Below are positions 18,997-27,329 of a DNA stretch of 64,000 nucleotides, in pieces; position 1 is the first letter of the stretch; the number at the start of each line of letters is the position of its first letter. Both the position numbers and the translations under genes were made by a program. Source of the stretch: Gemmatimonadota bacterium (GTDB lineage: Bacteria; Gemmatimonadota; Gemmatimonadetes; Gemmatimonadales; GWC2-71-9); NCBI GenBank assembly GCA_016874005.1, contig VGVQ01000007.1:62001-126000 (forward strand), read 5' to 3'. Under the pieces are notes generated by a model that made no database searches, had not been told where the DNA came from, and was given only the letters and a program-made list of their open reading frames with translations.

Positions 18997-19440
18997 CTAC
19001 TCGGTCACCACGCGGACCGCGTTGACGAAGTACCGGGTGTCGCCGAAGCACGACGTCGGTACCCCGACGTGCTCGCTGTAATGAAGCACGACCCGCGACC
19101 CGAGGACCTCGTTGATCTGCTTGGCCACCGCATCGTCGCGCACCGTGAACGACCAGATCGTGGGTGACGCCGCACCGGGGGTGATGTTGAGTTCACCTTC
19201 CCAGGTCTTACAGATCCAACCCTTGCGGGAGAATTTGTAGAGCGCCCCGGAACGATCGCCGTCGGAATAGCTCCAATTGAGCACGAAGGCCGTGTACAAG
19301 GCCCCCAGCGCAACGGGCACGAGTACGATCCCGGCGAGGATCAGCTTCCACCGCAGCTTCTTGCGCGGCGGCGTCGGGGTCGGGGGCGGGGGCGCATCGG
19401 ACGGGGCCGAGGGGTCGGCGCTACCGGTCGGTTCGGTCAT
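18997..19440 (-). CDS. Small membrane-anchored protein of unknown function
   Basis: The 147-residue protein has a Pro-rich cytoplasmic N-terminus, one transmembrane helix (LILAGIVLVPVALGALYTAF) and an extracytoplasmic domain with the motif SYSDGDRSGALYKFSRKG, then CKTWEGELN and GDTRYFV near the end. This matches a widespread family whose members are sometimes mislabelled 6-phosphogluconate dehydrogenase. No Rossmann motif or catalytic residues of that enzyme are present. Two cysteines, in WICKTW and TSCFG, may pair. It lies between the Omp85 barrel and the M14 peptidase with gaps of 24 and 17 bases, so an envelope role is likely but unproven. Confidence 0.82.
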   Translation of the reverse strand: MTEPTGSADPSAPSDAPPPPTPTPPRKKLRWKLILAGIVLVPVALGALYTAFVLNWSYSDGDRSGALYKFSRKGWICKTWEGELNITPGAASPTIWSFTVRDDAVAKQINEVLGSRVVLHYSEHVGVPTSCFGDTRYFVNAVRVVTE

Positions 19441-19464
19441 CCGATGAAGCTACGGGCCAACCCG

Positions 19465-21066
19465 TCAGCGGTCCAGCCGAAGACTGGAGTTGAACACGAA
19501 CCCCTTGCCGATCGCGATCCGCCAGCCCGGCTCGACGCCAGTGCCGCCGATGTACGCGAAGTCGAGCCGGGCCGGCGACAAGTCCGTGGTCACGGTCAGC
19601 CCGAAGCGGACCCCGACCCCCACGGCATAGCCGGTCCGCCGGGCGGAGCCCGAAAACCAGGCGCCGCCGTAGTCGCCGAATCCGGCCAACGCCAGCCCCG
19701 CCGACCCCAGGAAGTTGTCGGTGACCATGTAGCGGTACTCCCCCGCGAGCAAAAAGGCCCGATCGCCGGTGAATTCATGGGGGTCGAGGCCTCGGGGACC
19801 GAGACCGGGACCGAAATCGAACTCGGCGCTCGGCATGGGGTTCTTCTGCCATCCATGAGCGGCGTGCATCGCCAGCATCTGATGGGTCGAGGGTTGCAGA
19901 ACCAGGAGCCCACCCAAGTGGACCGATCCGGAGTCCACCGCCCCCGCTTCGGTGACCCGACCGAGCGCCGACCCGGCCAGATTGAGGAACCCGCCCCGCC
20001 AACCGAACCCGGTCTGGACGGCGATCTGGGGAACGACACCGTCCTCCTGGTATCCGAATCCCGACGGCGTGATGCCAAGCCCAACCCGCACCACGGTCGA
20101 GAGGTCGACGTCTTCATCGCGGCCAAACCCCTGCAAGTTGCTGCTGATCCTAAACCGCGCCGTGCGCCATTGCAGATACCCGGTCACCGCGCCGGTGACG
20201 GTCCGCCCGATGGTGTCCGGCCGGGCTCGATCGGCGTAGTCATCTCGACGGACCTGGCCATCCACACCCCAGCGGAGATAGCCCGACGGGTTCCCCCAGA
20301 CCGCGCCGCCAATGCCGGCCCGACCCATCCAGAACCGCCGCGACAAGCTGTCGGTGATCAGGTTGCCGCCCTGCCGGAACCGCAGCACCCGCCCCTGACG
20401 CTCTTCGCCCGACAGATACCACGCCGACCGGGACGAAAACGACTGGTACGGCAAGGCGACCGCGGCATAGTGGAGCCGCCCATCGGTGGTCCGGTCGTAG
20501 AAGGCCGTCAGCCCGATCCGCCCATCGATCAGGCGGTCGCGCTGAAACGTCGTGGTGATCCCGTCTCGATCGCTGGTCTGCCGGTACCGCACCGCGACCC
20601 TGGTTGCGGTGCCGAAGAGATTCGTTTCGGTGATCCCGATCCACCGGTTGGAGCTTCGGGTCGACCCCTCGATGCTTCCCTCGATCCGGGTCGTGAACGC
20701 ATCCTGAGTGGAGACCTGGAGCACCAAGCCGGAATCGCTCCTGACCGTATCGACGCGGGCCCGTCGAAACACCCGCAGCGCCCTGAGATTTCGCTCGGTC
20801 TCGGCGGCTTTGGCACTGTCGAATCGATCGCCCGGCCGCAGCAGCAACTCGCGACGGATGACCCCCGGCCTGGTGGTGATGTGGAGGCCGTTGGCGATCT
20901 TGGCGATCAGGCCTCTCGACTCGCCGGGAGGGAAGACGTCACTCGCCTTGACGACGACGGCGGCGATTCGGAGCGAGTCGGCGGTGGTCGAATCGGTACT
21001 GGTCTGGGCTCGGGCCGCCGAAGCGACCAGGGAGAATCCACCTACAACGGCGAGCACCCGACCCAT
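19465..21066 (-). CDS. Omp85/BamA-superfamily outer membrane protein (surface antigen barrel)
   Basis: A 533-residue outer-membrane protein. A signal peptide (VLAVVGGFSLVASAARA) is followed by one POTRA-like module (about residues 60-130: GLHITTRPGVIRRELLLRPG, ETERNLRALRVFRRARVD) and a C-terminal beta-barrel rich in alternating aromatic/hydrophobic strands, e.g. GEYRYMVTDNFLGSAGLALA and GVGVRFGLTV. It is too short for BamA, which carries five POTRA modules, and looks more like the TamA-like or lone Omp85 barrels common in this kind of genome. ATG 21066 was chosen because the signal peptide begins there. It heads the Omp85, anchored protein and M14 run. Confidence 0.85.
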   Translation of the reverse strand: MGRVLAVVGGFSLVASAARAQTSTDSTTADSLRIAAVVVKASDVFPPGESRGLIAKIANGLHITTRPGVIRRELLLRPGDRFDSAKAAETERNLRALRVFRRARVDTVRSDSGLVLQVSTQDAFTTRIEGSIEGSTRSSNRWIGITETNLFGTATRVAVRYRQTSDRDGITTTFQRDRLIDGRIGLTAFYDRTTDGRLHYAAVALPYQSFSSRSAWYLSGEERQGRVLRFRQGGNLITDSLSRRFWMGRAGIGGAVWGNPSGYLRWGVDGQVRRDDYADRARPDTIGRTVTGAVTGYLQWRTARFRISSNLQGFGRDEDVDLSTVVRVGLGITPSGFGYQEDGVVPQIAVQTGFGWRGGFLNLAGSALGRVTEAGAVDSGSVHLGGLLVLQPSTHQMLAMHAAHGWQKNPMPSAEFDFGPGLGPRGLDPHEFTGDRAFLLAGEYRYMVTDNFLGSAGLALAGFGDYGGAWFSGSARRTGYAVGVGVRFGLTVTTDLSPARLDFAYIGGTGVEPGWRIAIGKGFVFNSSLRLDR

Positions 21067-21101
21067 TGCAGCGTTGCCCCGACCAAGCGCGCGAGCAGCG
21101 C

Positions 21102-21368
21102 TTAGGAGAGACTCTCCAACACCCGCCACAGCTCCAGGGCACTGAATTCGTGGAACCGGCGCAAGAGATCTGCTTCGGAGGCTTCGATGAATATCCATCC
21201 GGTCGAACGCTGCTCCGATTCGGCCACGAAGTGGACTCGGCCCTTCGGCGGTTTGGTGTCAGTCGCGATTTCCAGGTGAACTTGCCAGGCGACGCCACCC
21301 CTGGCCAATTCACCAAGGTGATGCATGGGCGGCGGCGGCGGTTGCCCTGCCGGAGAGGACTGGGCCAT
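21102..21368 (-). CDS. Small hypothetical protein
   Basis: The 88-residue predicted cytoplasmic protein has no signal peptide or recognised domain. It is likely real because it sits in a same-strand run with gaps of 35 and 57 bases to its neighbours, and because the core from about residue 15 (GVAWQVHLEIATDTKPPKG, then STGWIFIEASEADLLRRF) has amphipathic strand/helix character. The Pro-rich first 14 residues may not be translated; an internal ATG at 21326 would remove them. The gene ends 35 bases upstream of the Omp85 gene. Confidence 0.6.
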   Translation of the reverse strand: MAQSSPAGQPPPPPMHHLGELARGGVAWQVHLEIATDTKPPKGRVHFVAESEQRSTGWIFIEASEADLLRRFHEFSALELWRVLESLS

Positions 21369-21425
21369 GTTCGTCGGGTCGGGACGCCTGGAGAGTAGCG
21401 GGGTAACCGACGAGAAGCCAGGGGG

Positions 21426-22022
21426 TTACCCGCGCCCACACCGCCCGGTGACGGGATCCATGATCACGGTGGAACCGACGGTGAACGCGTCCGGAACGCC
21501 GCCGCGCAGTTCGAGGGAACGCGATTGGAGGCCCGCCCGGCGGTGGCGGTCGGCGCGGTGTGGATCCCACGCGCCGGCGAGGGCGATCTCCTCGTCCTCT
21601 TTCGGGGTGTTGCCACTCACCCCGATGGCGCCGATCACCTTGCCGCGGTAGAAGATCGGGACGCCGCCCTGGAGCGGAGTGGCCCCGGGAAGCACCAGCG
21701 ACGCGAGCCGACCGTTCTTGATCTGGTCCTCGAAGACGCCGCTCCGGCGACGGAAGATCGCGGCGGTCCTCGCCTTGCCGATCCCGACATCGACGCTGGC
21801 CACCTGGGTATCGTCGAGGCGATGCAGGGCGATCAAATGCCCGCCATCGTCGACCACGGCGATCACCACGGTCGACCCCCGTCTTTCGGCCTCCGCCTGG
21901 GCGGCCCCGGCGATCGCCTTCGCAGCCGCCAACGAGAGGACAGCCTTGGTCGTGGGGGCCTGGGCCGCCAGACCGTTCGCCATCGCAATCATCACCATCA
22001 GACCTACCGTCACCCGCCACAT
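21426..22022 (-). CDS. GlcG/HbpS family (DUF336) haem-binding-like protein, exported
   Basis: A 198-residue protein with signal peptide VGLMVMIAMANGLAAQ and one DUF336 domain: AAAKAIAGAAQAEAERRG, VVIAVVDDGGHLIALHRLD, KARTAAIFRR, LPGATPLQGGVPIFYRGKVI and GAIGVSGNTPKEDEEIALAG. Known members bind haem or small molecules (HbpS) or are encoded with glycolate oxidase (GlcG), but this locus has no glc genes. After residue about 152 the sequence turns Arg/His/Pro-rich and no longer resembles the family, which usually ends near that point. This is either a local extension or a lost stop. Confidence 0.82.
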   Translation of the reverse strand: MWRVTVGLMVMIAMANGLAAQAPTTKAVLSLAAAKAIAGAAQAEAERRGSTVVIAVVDDGGHLIALHRLDDTQVASVDVGIGKARTAAIFRRRSGVFEDQIKNGRLASLVLPGATPLQGGVPIFYRGKVIGAIGVSGNTPKEDEEIALAGAWDPHRADRHRRAGLQSRSLELRGGVPDAFTVGSTVIMDPVTGRCGRG

Positions 22023-22131
22023 CAGCCCGCTCCAGCTCGGAGGATATCTCCCAAACTGCCGGGCCGCCTCGGCGGTTCCCGCGGGCGAGGGAGCGGCGCC
22101 TCCGCGGGCCCCGAGTTAGCTTCCGGGCCCG

Positions 22132-22896
22132 ATGGCCGAAACGCCTCCTGCCCCGACCTCGAGCTGTCGCCACTGCGGACGGCCGACCGCTGAGCCGTTC
22201 TGCAGCCACTGCGGGGCTGCTCAGCACGCGCTCACCTGTCCCAACTGCCGGGCGGTGGTAACCGCCGCCGCCAACTTCTGCCACCGGTGCGGCAATCCGA
22301 TCCGCCACCAACCGGTCCGCCGCAACGAACGGGCGGCCTGGGCCATTGCGGCAATCGCCTCGGTGGCGGCCGTGGCGGCGGTCGGATACCTGATCATGGG
22401 CGGGAACCAACCTGGTGCCCCGGTCGCCTCCATGGGGAATGCCGGGAACGCCCAGCCGGGATTGGCGAATCGGGCTCCCGACATCAGCTCGATGTCGCCG
22501 CGGGAGCGGTTCGACCGACTGTTTCTCCGGGTCGCCGAGTCGCAGTCGTCGGACACGATCCTGATGTTTGCTCCGATGGCGCTGGGCGCCTACCGGCAGC
22601 TCGACGAGGTCGACACCGACGCTCGTTTCCATGCCGCGATTGTCCACCTTCTGGTCGGCGAATTCGCCCAGGCCAAGGCCCTGGCGGACACGATCGCCCG
22701 CCTCGAGCCGACCCACCTGTTCAGTCACGTCATTCGAGGAGAGGCGGCGGAACAAGAGCGCGATTCGCTGACTCTCCAGGCGAGCTACCGGGCGTTTCTG
22801 GCCGGCTATGACGCCGAGCTGAGAGCCAACCGTCGGGAATACCAGGAGCACCAGCCGATCCTGGAACAGTTCCGCGCCCGAGCAACCGCGAAATAG
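22132..22896 (+). CDS. Double zinc-ribbon, single-pass membrane protein
   Basis: A 254-residue protein. Two treble CxxC zinc-ribbon units lie at the N-terminus (CRHCG...CSHCG at about residues 12-27 and CPNCR...CHRCG at about 36-54). One transmembrane helix follows (WAIAAIASVAAVAAVGYLIM, about residues 68-90), then a periplasmic helical domain of TPR-like character (ARFHAAIVHLLVGEFAQAKA). It has the layout of a cytoplasmic zinc sensor or scaffold tied to an outside helical repeat, but the partner and function are unknown. It precedes the two response-regulator genes by 75 bases on the same strand. Confidence 0.8.
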   Translation: MAETPPAPTSSCRHCGRPTAEPFCSHCGAAQHALTCPNCRAVVTAAANFCHRCGNPIRHQPVRRNERAAWAIAAIASVAAVAAVGYLIMGGNQPGAPVASMGNAGNAQPGLANRAPDISSMSPRERFDRLFLRVAESQSSDTILMFAPMALGAYRQLDEVDTDARFHAAIVHLLVGEFAQAKALADTIARLEPTHLFSHVIRGEAAEQERDSLTLQASYRAFLAGYDAELRANRREYQEHQPILEQFRARATAK

Positions 22897-22971
22897 CACC
22901 CGGTTGGCCCTTGCTTCGGTGAGCCAACCCCAGCACATTGAAACACTTAAGCCAATCCAGGACACTCCGCC

Positions 22972-24066
22972 GTGGAGCCAGCCGCCGCGCCGTACAATCT
23001 CGGGGGCGCATCGAAGGGCCCGGTGTCCGTGCTCGTCGTCGACGACGAAGAGCCGATTCGAAACGCCCTCAAGCGGTTTCTGTCGCAGCAGAACTACCAG
23101 GTGTCCACGGCCGCGAACGGGGCCGAGGCCCTCGAGGCGCTCAGCCGCCAGAAGGTCGCCTGCGTCCTGCTCGACGTGCGGCTGCCCGATGCCAACGGCG
23201 TCGATCTGGTACCCAAGTTCCTCGAGCTCGAGCCCCACGCCGCGATTCTGATGCTCACCGCGGTCAATGACGCCGCCAGCGCCGCGCTGTGCATGCAACG
23301 CGGGGCCATGGACTACCTCACCAAGCCGGTCGACCTCACCGATCTCCTTCGAGCGATCCAACGGGCCCAGCGACGCCGCGACACGATGATCGAAAGCCAG
23401 CAGATCAATCACTGGCTCAAGGAAGAGGTCGCCATCCGCACCGCCGAGCTCCGAATGGAGCGGGCCAATCTGGAGCGGATTTCCGTCGCGACGCTGGAAG
23501 CCCTCGTCAACGCCCTCGAGGCCAAGGATCCCTACCTCCGCGGTCATTCGGCGCGGGTCGCCGACCTCGCCGCGACGGTCGCGGCCGAGCTCGGCCTCGA
23601 CGAGGAGGCCGTGGAAGTCGTCCGCACCGCCGGCCGGCTGCACGACATCGGCAAGATCGGGATCCGCGAGGAGATCCTCAACAAGCAGGGCCCCCTCACC
23701 AACGAAGAGTTCGAGCACGTCAAGAACCACACCGTCACCGGCTCGCAGATCCTCGCGCCGCTCGGGCACCCCCGCCACATCATCGAGATCGTTCGGAGCC
23801 ATCACGAGCGGTTCGACGGCAAGGGCTATCCCGACGGCCTCCAAGGCGATCAGATCCCCATTGGGGCCCGGATCATCGGCGCCGTCGAGATCTACGATGC
23901 CCTGACGACCTCGCGGCCGTATCAGGAGAAGATGGTGCCGGAGCTGGCCATCGAGCGACTGCGCGACTTGGTCGACACCGTCATCGACCCCAAAGTGCAC
24001 CGGGCCCTGCAATCGGTCGTCGCCCGCCGCGAGGCGCTGATCTTCCTCGACGACGCGCGTGCCTGA
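22972..24066 (+). CDS. Response regulator with HD-GYP c-di-GMP phosphodiesterase domain
   Basis: A 364-residue cytoplasmic protein. The receiver domain at residues 18-130 has acidic pair DDEEP, phospho-acceptor Asp68 in VLLDVRLPD and Lys118 in YLTKPVD. A coiled linker follows at about 130-170. The HD-GYP domain spans about 170-355, with HD at 224-225 in LHDIGKIGIREEIL and HHERFDGKGYPDGLQGDQIP at 277-296, so the hydrolase signature is complete and it should degrade cyclic di-GMP. The start is a GTG, and the preceding bases give no strong ribosome-binding site. The 3' end overlaps the next regulator by 8 bases. No sensor kinase is adjacent. Confidence 0.94.
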   Translation: MEPAAAPYNLGGASKGPVSVLVVDDEEPIRNALKRFLSQQNYQVSTAANGAEALEALSRQKVACVLLDVRLPDANGVDLVPKFLELEPHAAILMLTAVNDAASAALCMQRGAMDYLTKPVDLTDLLRAIQRAQRRRDTMIESQQINHWLKEEVAIRTAELRMERANLERISVATLEALVNALEAKDPYLRGHSARVADLAATVAAELGLDEEAVEVVRTAGRLHDIGKIGIREEILNKQGPLTNEEFEHVKNHTVTGSQILAPLGHPRHIIEIVRSHHERFDGKGYPDGLQGDQIPIGARIIGAVEIYDALTTSRPYQEKMVPELAIERLRDLVDTVIDPKVHRALQSVVARREALIFLDDARA

Positions 24067-25117
24067 TCCGGCGTCGCTACGGATCCTGGTCGTCGACGAC
24101 GATGCGGTGATGGTGCTCTTGATCCGGAAGTTGCTCGAACATGCTGGGTACCATCGAATCATGGTCGGGAGCCGGGCCGCCGACGCCATCGCGCTTGGCG
24201 CCGACGCCGACGTCATCCTGCTGGACTATCAACTCCCCGACGGCACCGGCCTCGATACCCTGCCGCGGCTCTTGGCCCGGCCCGACCCACCTTCGGTCGT
24301 CATGGTCACCGGAGAAGGCAACGAAACGCTCGCGGCAACGGCCCTTCGGGCCGGGGCGGACGACTACGTCGTCAAGGACAACAGCCTCCGCGAGATGCTA
24401 CCCCAGATCGTCGAGCGGGTCCGCCGCCACCGCGCCCTCCGGGAAGCCCAGACCGCGGTGGAACAGGAGTTGGTCCGGGCCGAGCGGGTCGCCGCGATCG
24501 GCGAGATGGCCGTGACGCTCCACCATGAGATCAACAACCCGCTGATGAGCGCCTCCGCCGAGGTGGAGCTGCTGCTGAGCGACTCCGGCCTGGCGCCGGA
24601 GCACAAGAGCGCGCTGGGCGCGGTCCGGGACAGCCTCGGGCGGGTCCGGGATATCGTCAGGCGCGCTGGCGAGCTTCGTCAGGCCGCGAGCGCCGACTAC
24701 TTGGCGGGCCTCCGAATGATCAGCCTCGACAGCGGCGAACAGGCTCCCGTGATTCCTCGGGGCCGGGCCCTGCTGTGGATTGCCGATGAGGACACCGCCC
24801 GGCTGGCGGCGATGGTGCTCCGCCACCGGGGCTTCACCGTCGAGCGAGTTGGCTCGGTGCGGGAGCTTTCCAGCGGGGTCAACCGGCTCGGGGTGACGCT
24901 GGTCGTGGTCACGGTGCCCGGGTCCGATCGGCCGGAAGGAGCCCTGGCCGGTTTCGAGCCGGATCCCCTCCGGGGCTATGCGGTGGTCGCGCTGGTCGCG
25001 GGCGACCCGACCGGCCCGAGGGCCGCGGGAGCGGACCGGGTGCTCGCCCTTCCCTTCGATCCGGCCACCCTCGCCGACGAGTTGGTCGCCGCCGCGGACC
25101 GGCACGGCTCCGGCTGA
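24059..25117 (+). CDS. Receiver-DHp hybrid lacking a kinase ATPase domain
   Basis: The 352-residue protein begins with a receiver domain (residues 8-125; DDDA, Asp56 in VILLDYQLPD, TGEGNET, Lys106 in DDYVVKDNS). A HisKA-type dimerisation helix follows with an H-box at AVTLHHEINNPL (His155/His156). The region after it has no N, G1, F or G2 ATP-binding boxes. Instead, residues about 250-345 resemble a degenerate receiver (ALLWIADEDTARLAAMVLR, AALPFDP-like end). It may act as a phosphotransfer hub rather than a kinase. The GTG start overlaps the HD-GYP gene by 8 bases, so the two are translationally coupled and probably act in one signalling route. Confidence 0.88.
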   Translation: MPDPASLRILVVDDDAVMVLLIRKLLEHAGYHRIMVGSRAADAIALGADADVILLDYQLPDGTGLDTLPRLLARPDPPSVVMVTGEGNETLAATALRAGADDYVVKDNSLREMLPQIVERVRRHRALREAQTAVEQELVRAERVAAIGEMAVTLHHEINNPLMSASAEVELLLSDSGLAPEHKSALGAVRDSLGRVRDIVRRAGELRQAASADYLAGLRMISLDSGEQAPVIPRGRALLWIADEDTARLAAMVLRHRGFTVERVGSVRELSSGVNRLGVTLVVVTVPGSDRPEGALAGFEPDPLRGYAVVALVAGDPTGPRAAGADRVLALPFDPATLADELVAAADRHGSG

Positions 25118-25126
25118 AACGAGGAG

Positions 25127-26584
25127 CTACGCACTCGGTCGGGGCGATTTTAGCCGCGGGGTCGTCGGATCGTCGCCCGCGGCCGGGGTCAACTCCCAGT
25201 CGAGATCCGGTTCGACCAGATGACCGATCGAATTCGCGTAGTATTGCAGCAAGGGCCGAGCGTTAGGCAGGATCACGATGGCCTCACCTTGGTCGACCAC
25301 CATCCGTCGGGCCCGGAAGGTCCGCCAGGCCCGATCCCAGACCGCCTCCAGACCGAGTTCGGAGCGAACGACCTTCGCGTTGACCGCGCGGAGCCGATCG
25401 CGGAGTTCCCCCACCCGCTCGAGGACCCGGTCCTTCGGCACCACGTGCGCCGGAAACGACAGCAGCGCCATCGATACCAGCGGCACCGGGGTCACCGGGA
25501 CGATCGCGCCGACTCTGGCCATGACCTCGTCGGCGAGCCGTTGGATCTGGGGCAACCGATCGGGCCGCGGCAGGCTCGGAACGTCGAGCCCCGTTTTCGC
25601 CAGCCAATCCCGCGCCGACAGCGGACTCCCGAAGTTGACGGCCACCCGACCGTATCGATGCCGGCGGCCAGCCAGCAACTGGATCACGTTCCAGGCCGCG
25701 AAGGAAACCCAACCCCAGACCTGACCGAGCCGAGACGGGCGAGGTCCGCCGACGATCAGCTCCCGGGTGAGGGTTTGGTCTTCCAGGACCCGATCGTAGT
25801 TGAGGGCGACCGGCACGAGCCAGATATCGCCATCGAACGCCGGGTCGCCCAGCGTCCCCACCAGGTAGTCCAACAACCCGATCTTGGCGGGACCCAGGCG
25901 GCCATCGCGGCTCAAGCCGCCTTCCGGGAAGATGCCCTGGGTCACTCGGTGCCGGGTGATCAGCTGGATGTACCGCTCCAGCACCCGGTGATAGAGCGGC
26001 TCCCGGAACTTCCGCCGGATGAAGTAGCTGCCGAAGCTCTTGAAGATGTACTCGAGCGGCCAGGTTCGAGCCCACTCGCCGACGGCGTAGCTGATGCTGA
26101 CCACCTGGGCCAGGACGTAGGTGACGACCACGTAGTCCATGTTGGACCGGTGGTTCATCAGGTACAACACCACGTCGCGCCGGGGAATCTTGTTCAGCCC
26201 GTCGTGATCCTGATACTCCACGCTGGCGTGATAGAACAGCCGGGTCAGGAGTTTCGAGAGCCGAAACCCGATCTTGTAGTACGACAGCACGTTGAAGAAC
26301 GGCACGATCTCGTCGATGTATTCGGCGACCTGGCGTTCGACTCGCGCCCGCGGCAGCCCGTGGCGGGCCGCGGCTTCGGCGATCGCCTCGATCACTCGGG
26401 CATCGGCGAGCAGCGCCGACCTGACCCGGCCGCTCTCGACCAGCTTGTAACGGTCGAGGCGGGCCCGGAACTCGAACAAGGTCCGTTGCGCCCAGCGGCG
26501 AATGGCCCGTCGAGCGAGCCACCCGGTCGCCAGACCCGCGGCGATGATCCCGAGAATCCATAGGGCCCAAATCGGCATCCGCAA
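25127..26584 (-). CDS. PlsB-like glycerol-3-phosphate/lysophospholipid acyltransferase
   Basis: A 485-residue membrane acyltransferase for phospholipid synthesis. One N-terminal helix (IWALWILGIIAAGLATGWLA) is followed by a PlsC/PlsB-type domain with the HX4D catalytic motif NHRSNMD (His145, Asp150), FIRRKFREPLYHRVLERYI, and the acceptor-binding FPEGGLSRDGRLGPAK. The sequence and domain arrangement resemble a truncated PlsB more than short PlsC, so the acceptor is more likely glycerol-3-phosphate, but this is not certain. The C-terminus ends with EPDLDWEL. It converges with the response-regulator gene, 9 bases apart. Confidence 0.87.
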   Translation of the reverse strand: MRMPIWALWILGIIAAGLATGWLARRAIRRWAQRTLFEFRARLDRYKLVESGRVRSALLADARVIEAIAEAAARHGLPRARVERQVAEYIDEIVPFFNVLSYYKIGFRLSKLLTRLFYHASVEYQDHDGLNKIPRRDVVLYLMNHRSNMDYVVVTYVLAQVVSISYAVGEWARTWPLEYIFKSFGSYFIRRKFREPLYHRVLERYIQLITRHRVTQGIFPEGGLSRDGRLGPAKIGLLDYLVGTLGDPAFDGDIWLVPVALNYDRVLEDQTLTRELIVGGPRPSRLGQVWGWVSFAAWNVIQLLAGRRHRYGRVAVNFGSPLSARDWLAKTGLDVPSLPRPDRLPQIQRLADEVMARVGAIVPVTPVPLVSMALLSFPAHVVPKDRVLERVGELRDRLRAVNAKVVRSELGLEAVWDRAWRTFRARRMVVDQGEAIVILPNARPLLQYYANSIGHLVEPDLDWELTPAAGDDPTTPRLKSPRPSA

Positions 26585-26654
26585 TTATCCCTCCGATTGG
26601 CTGGTTCGGCGAGCCGGGATTGCTCAGAGCCCGCGCTCCGGCCACCTTGCCCCG

Positions 26655-27323
26655 ATGCGCCCGCTCGTCACCCTGGCCATTCTGACCCTGCCAGCCGCCC
26701 AGCTCGCCGCTCAGCCCTCGCTGCCGGCGAGCGGCGCCGCACCGAGCGCCTTCGTCCCGGAGGGGTATCGGATCCTCCGGGAGCTCGCCGGTCATCTCAA
26801 CGGCGACGAGTATCGGGATGCGGTGCTGATTCTGGCCGACGCCCGCGAGGCTCCCGACACCATCGTCGAGGATCCCCTGCCCCGGATCCTGGTGGTGCTC
26901 ACCGGGTCACGAGGCGGGTTTCGCCTGGCGGTCGTCAACGACAGGGCCGTGCTCGGACGGTTGGACGGGGGCGCCTTCGGCGATCCGCTCGACGAGTTGT
27001 CGCTCGATCGCAACGTGATCGTGCTCAGCCCTTACGGCGGGAGCGCCTGGCGGTGGCGATTCACCCATCGCTTTCGGTTCCACGCCGACCGGTTCGAGTT
27101 GATCGGACGGACCACGGCCAGTTACTTCAACGCCGCCTACTGCGATCGGCTCGGAGAGTACCGCCCGACGACCCACATCGACGAGAACCTGCTCACCGGC
27201 GAACGGGTTCGGTACCAGGTACCCGAGTCGCGATGCGTCAAGCGAACCCGCCGGTCCCGGTTCCAACCGGTTCGGCCGTCGCTGGCGGAGTTCGACATCC
27301 GCAAGGACACCGAGGGTCGGTAG
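26655..27323 (+). CDS. Exported hypothetical protein
   Basis: A 222-residue secreted protein with a clear signal peptide (LVTLAILTLPAAQLAAQ). The remainder is a beta-rich domain of the kind found in proteins tracking a stored quantity: GHLNGDEYRDAVLILAD, IEDPLPRILVVLTGSRGGF, LSLDRNVIVLSPYGGSAWRW, FHADRFELIGRTTASY. This layout resembles FG-GAP-like or lipoprotein domains of unknown role; no catalytic motif is visible. The ATG at 26655 gives the signal peptide its expected position; an in-frame start at 26502 would overlap the divergent acyltransferase. It is convergent with the M48 protease, 6 bases apart. Confidence 0.75.
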   Translation: MRPLVTLAILTLPAAQLAAQPSLPASGAAPSAFVPEGYRILRELAGHLNGDEYRDAVLILADAREAPDTIVEDPLPRILVVLTGSRGGFRLAVVNDRAVLGRLDGGAFGDPLDELSLDRNVIVLSPYGGSAWRWRFTHRFRFHADRFELIGRTTASYFNAAYCDRLGEYRPTTHIDENLLTGERVRYQVPESRCVKRTRRSRFQPVRPSLAEFDIRKDTEGR

Positions 27324-27329
27324 CTAGCG

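Noticed and set aside
18997-19440. 6-phosphogluconate dehydrogenase label for the small anchored protein
   Set aside because: Homologues sometimes carry this name, but no NAD-binding fold or catalytic residues exist in 147 residues; the protein is a one-helix anchored domain.
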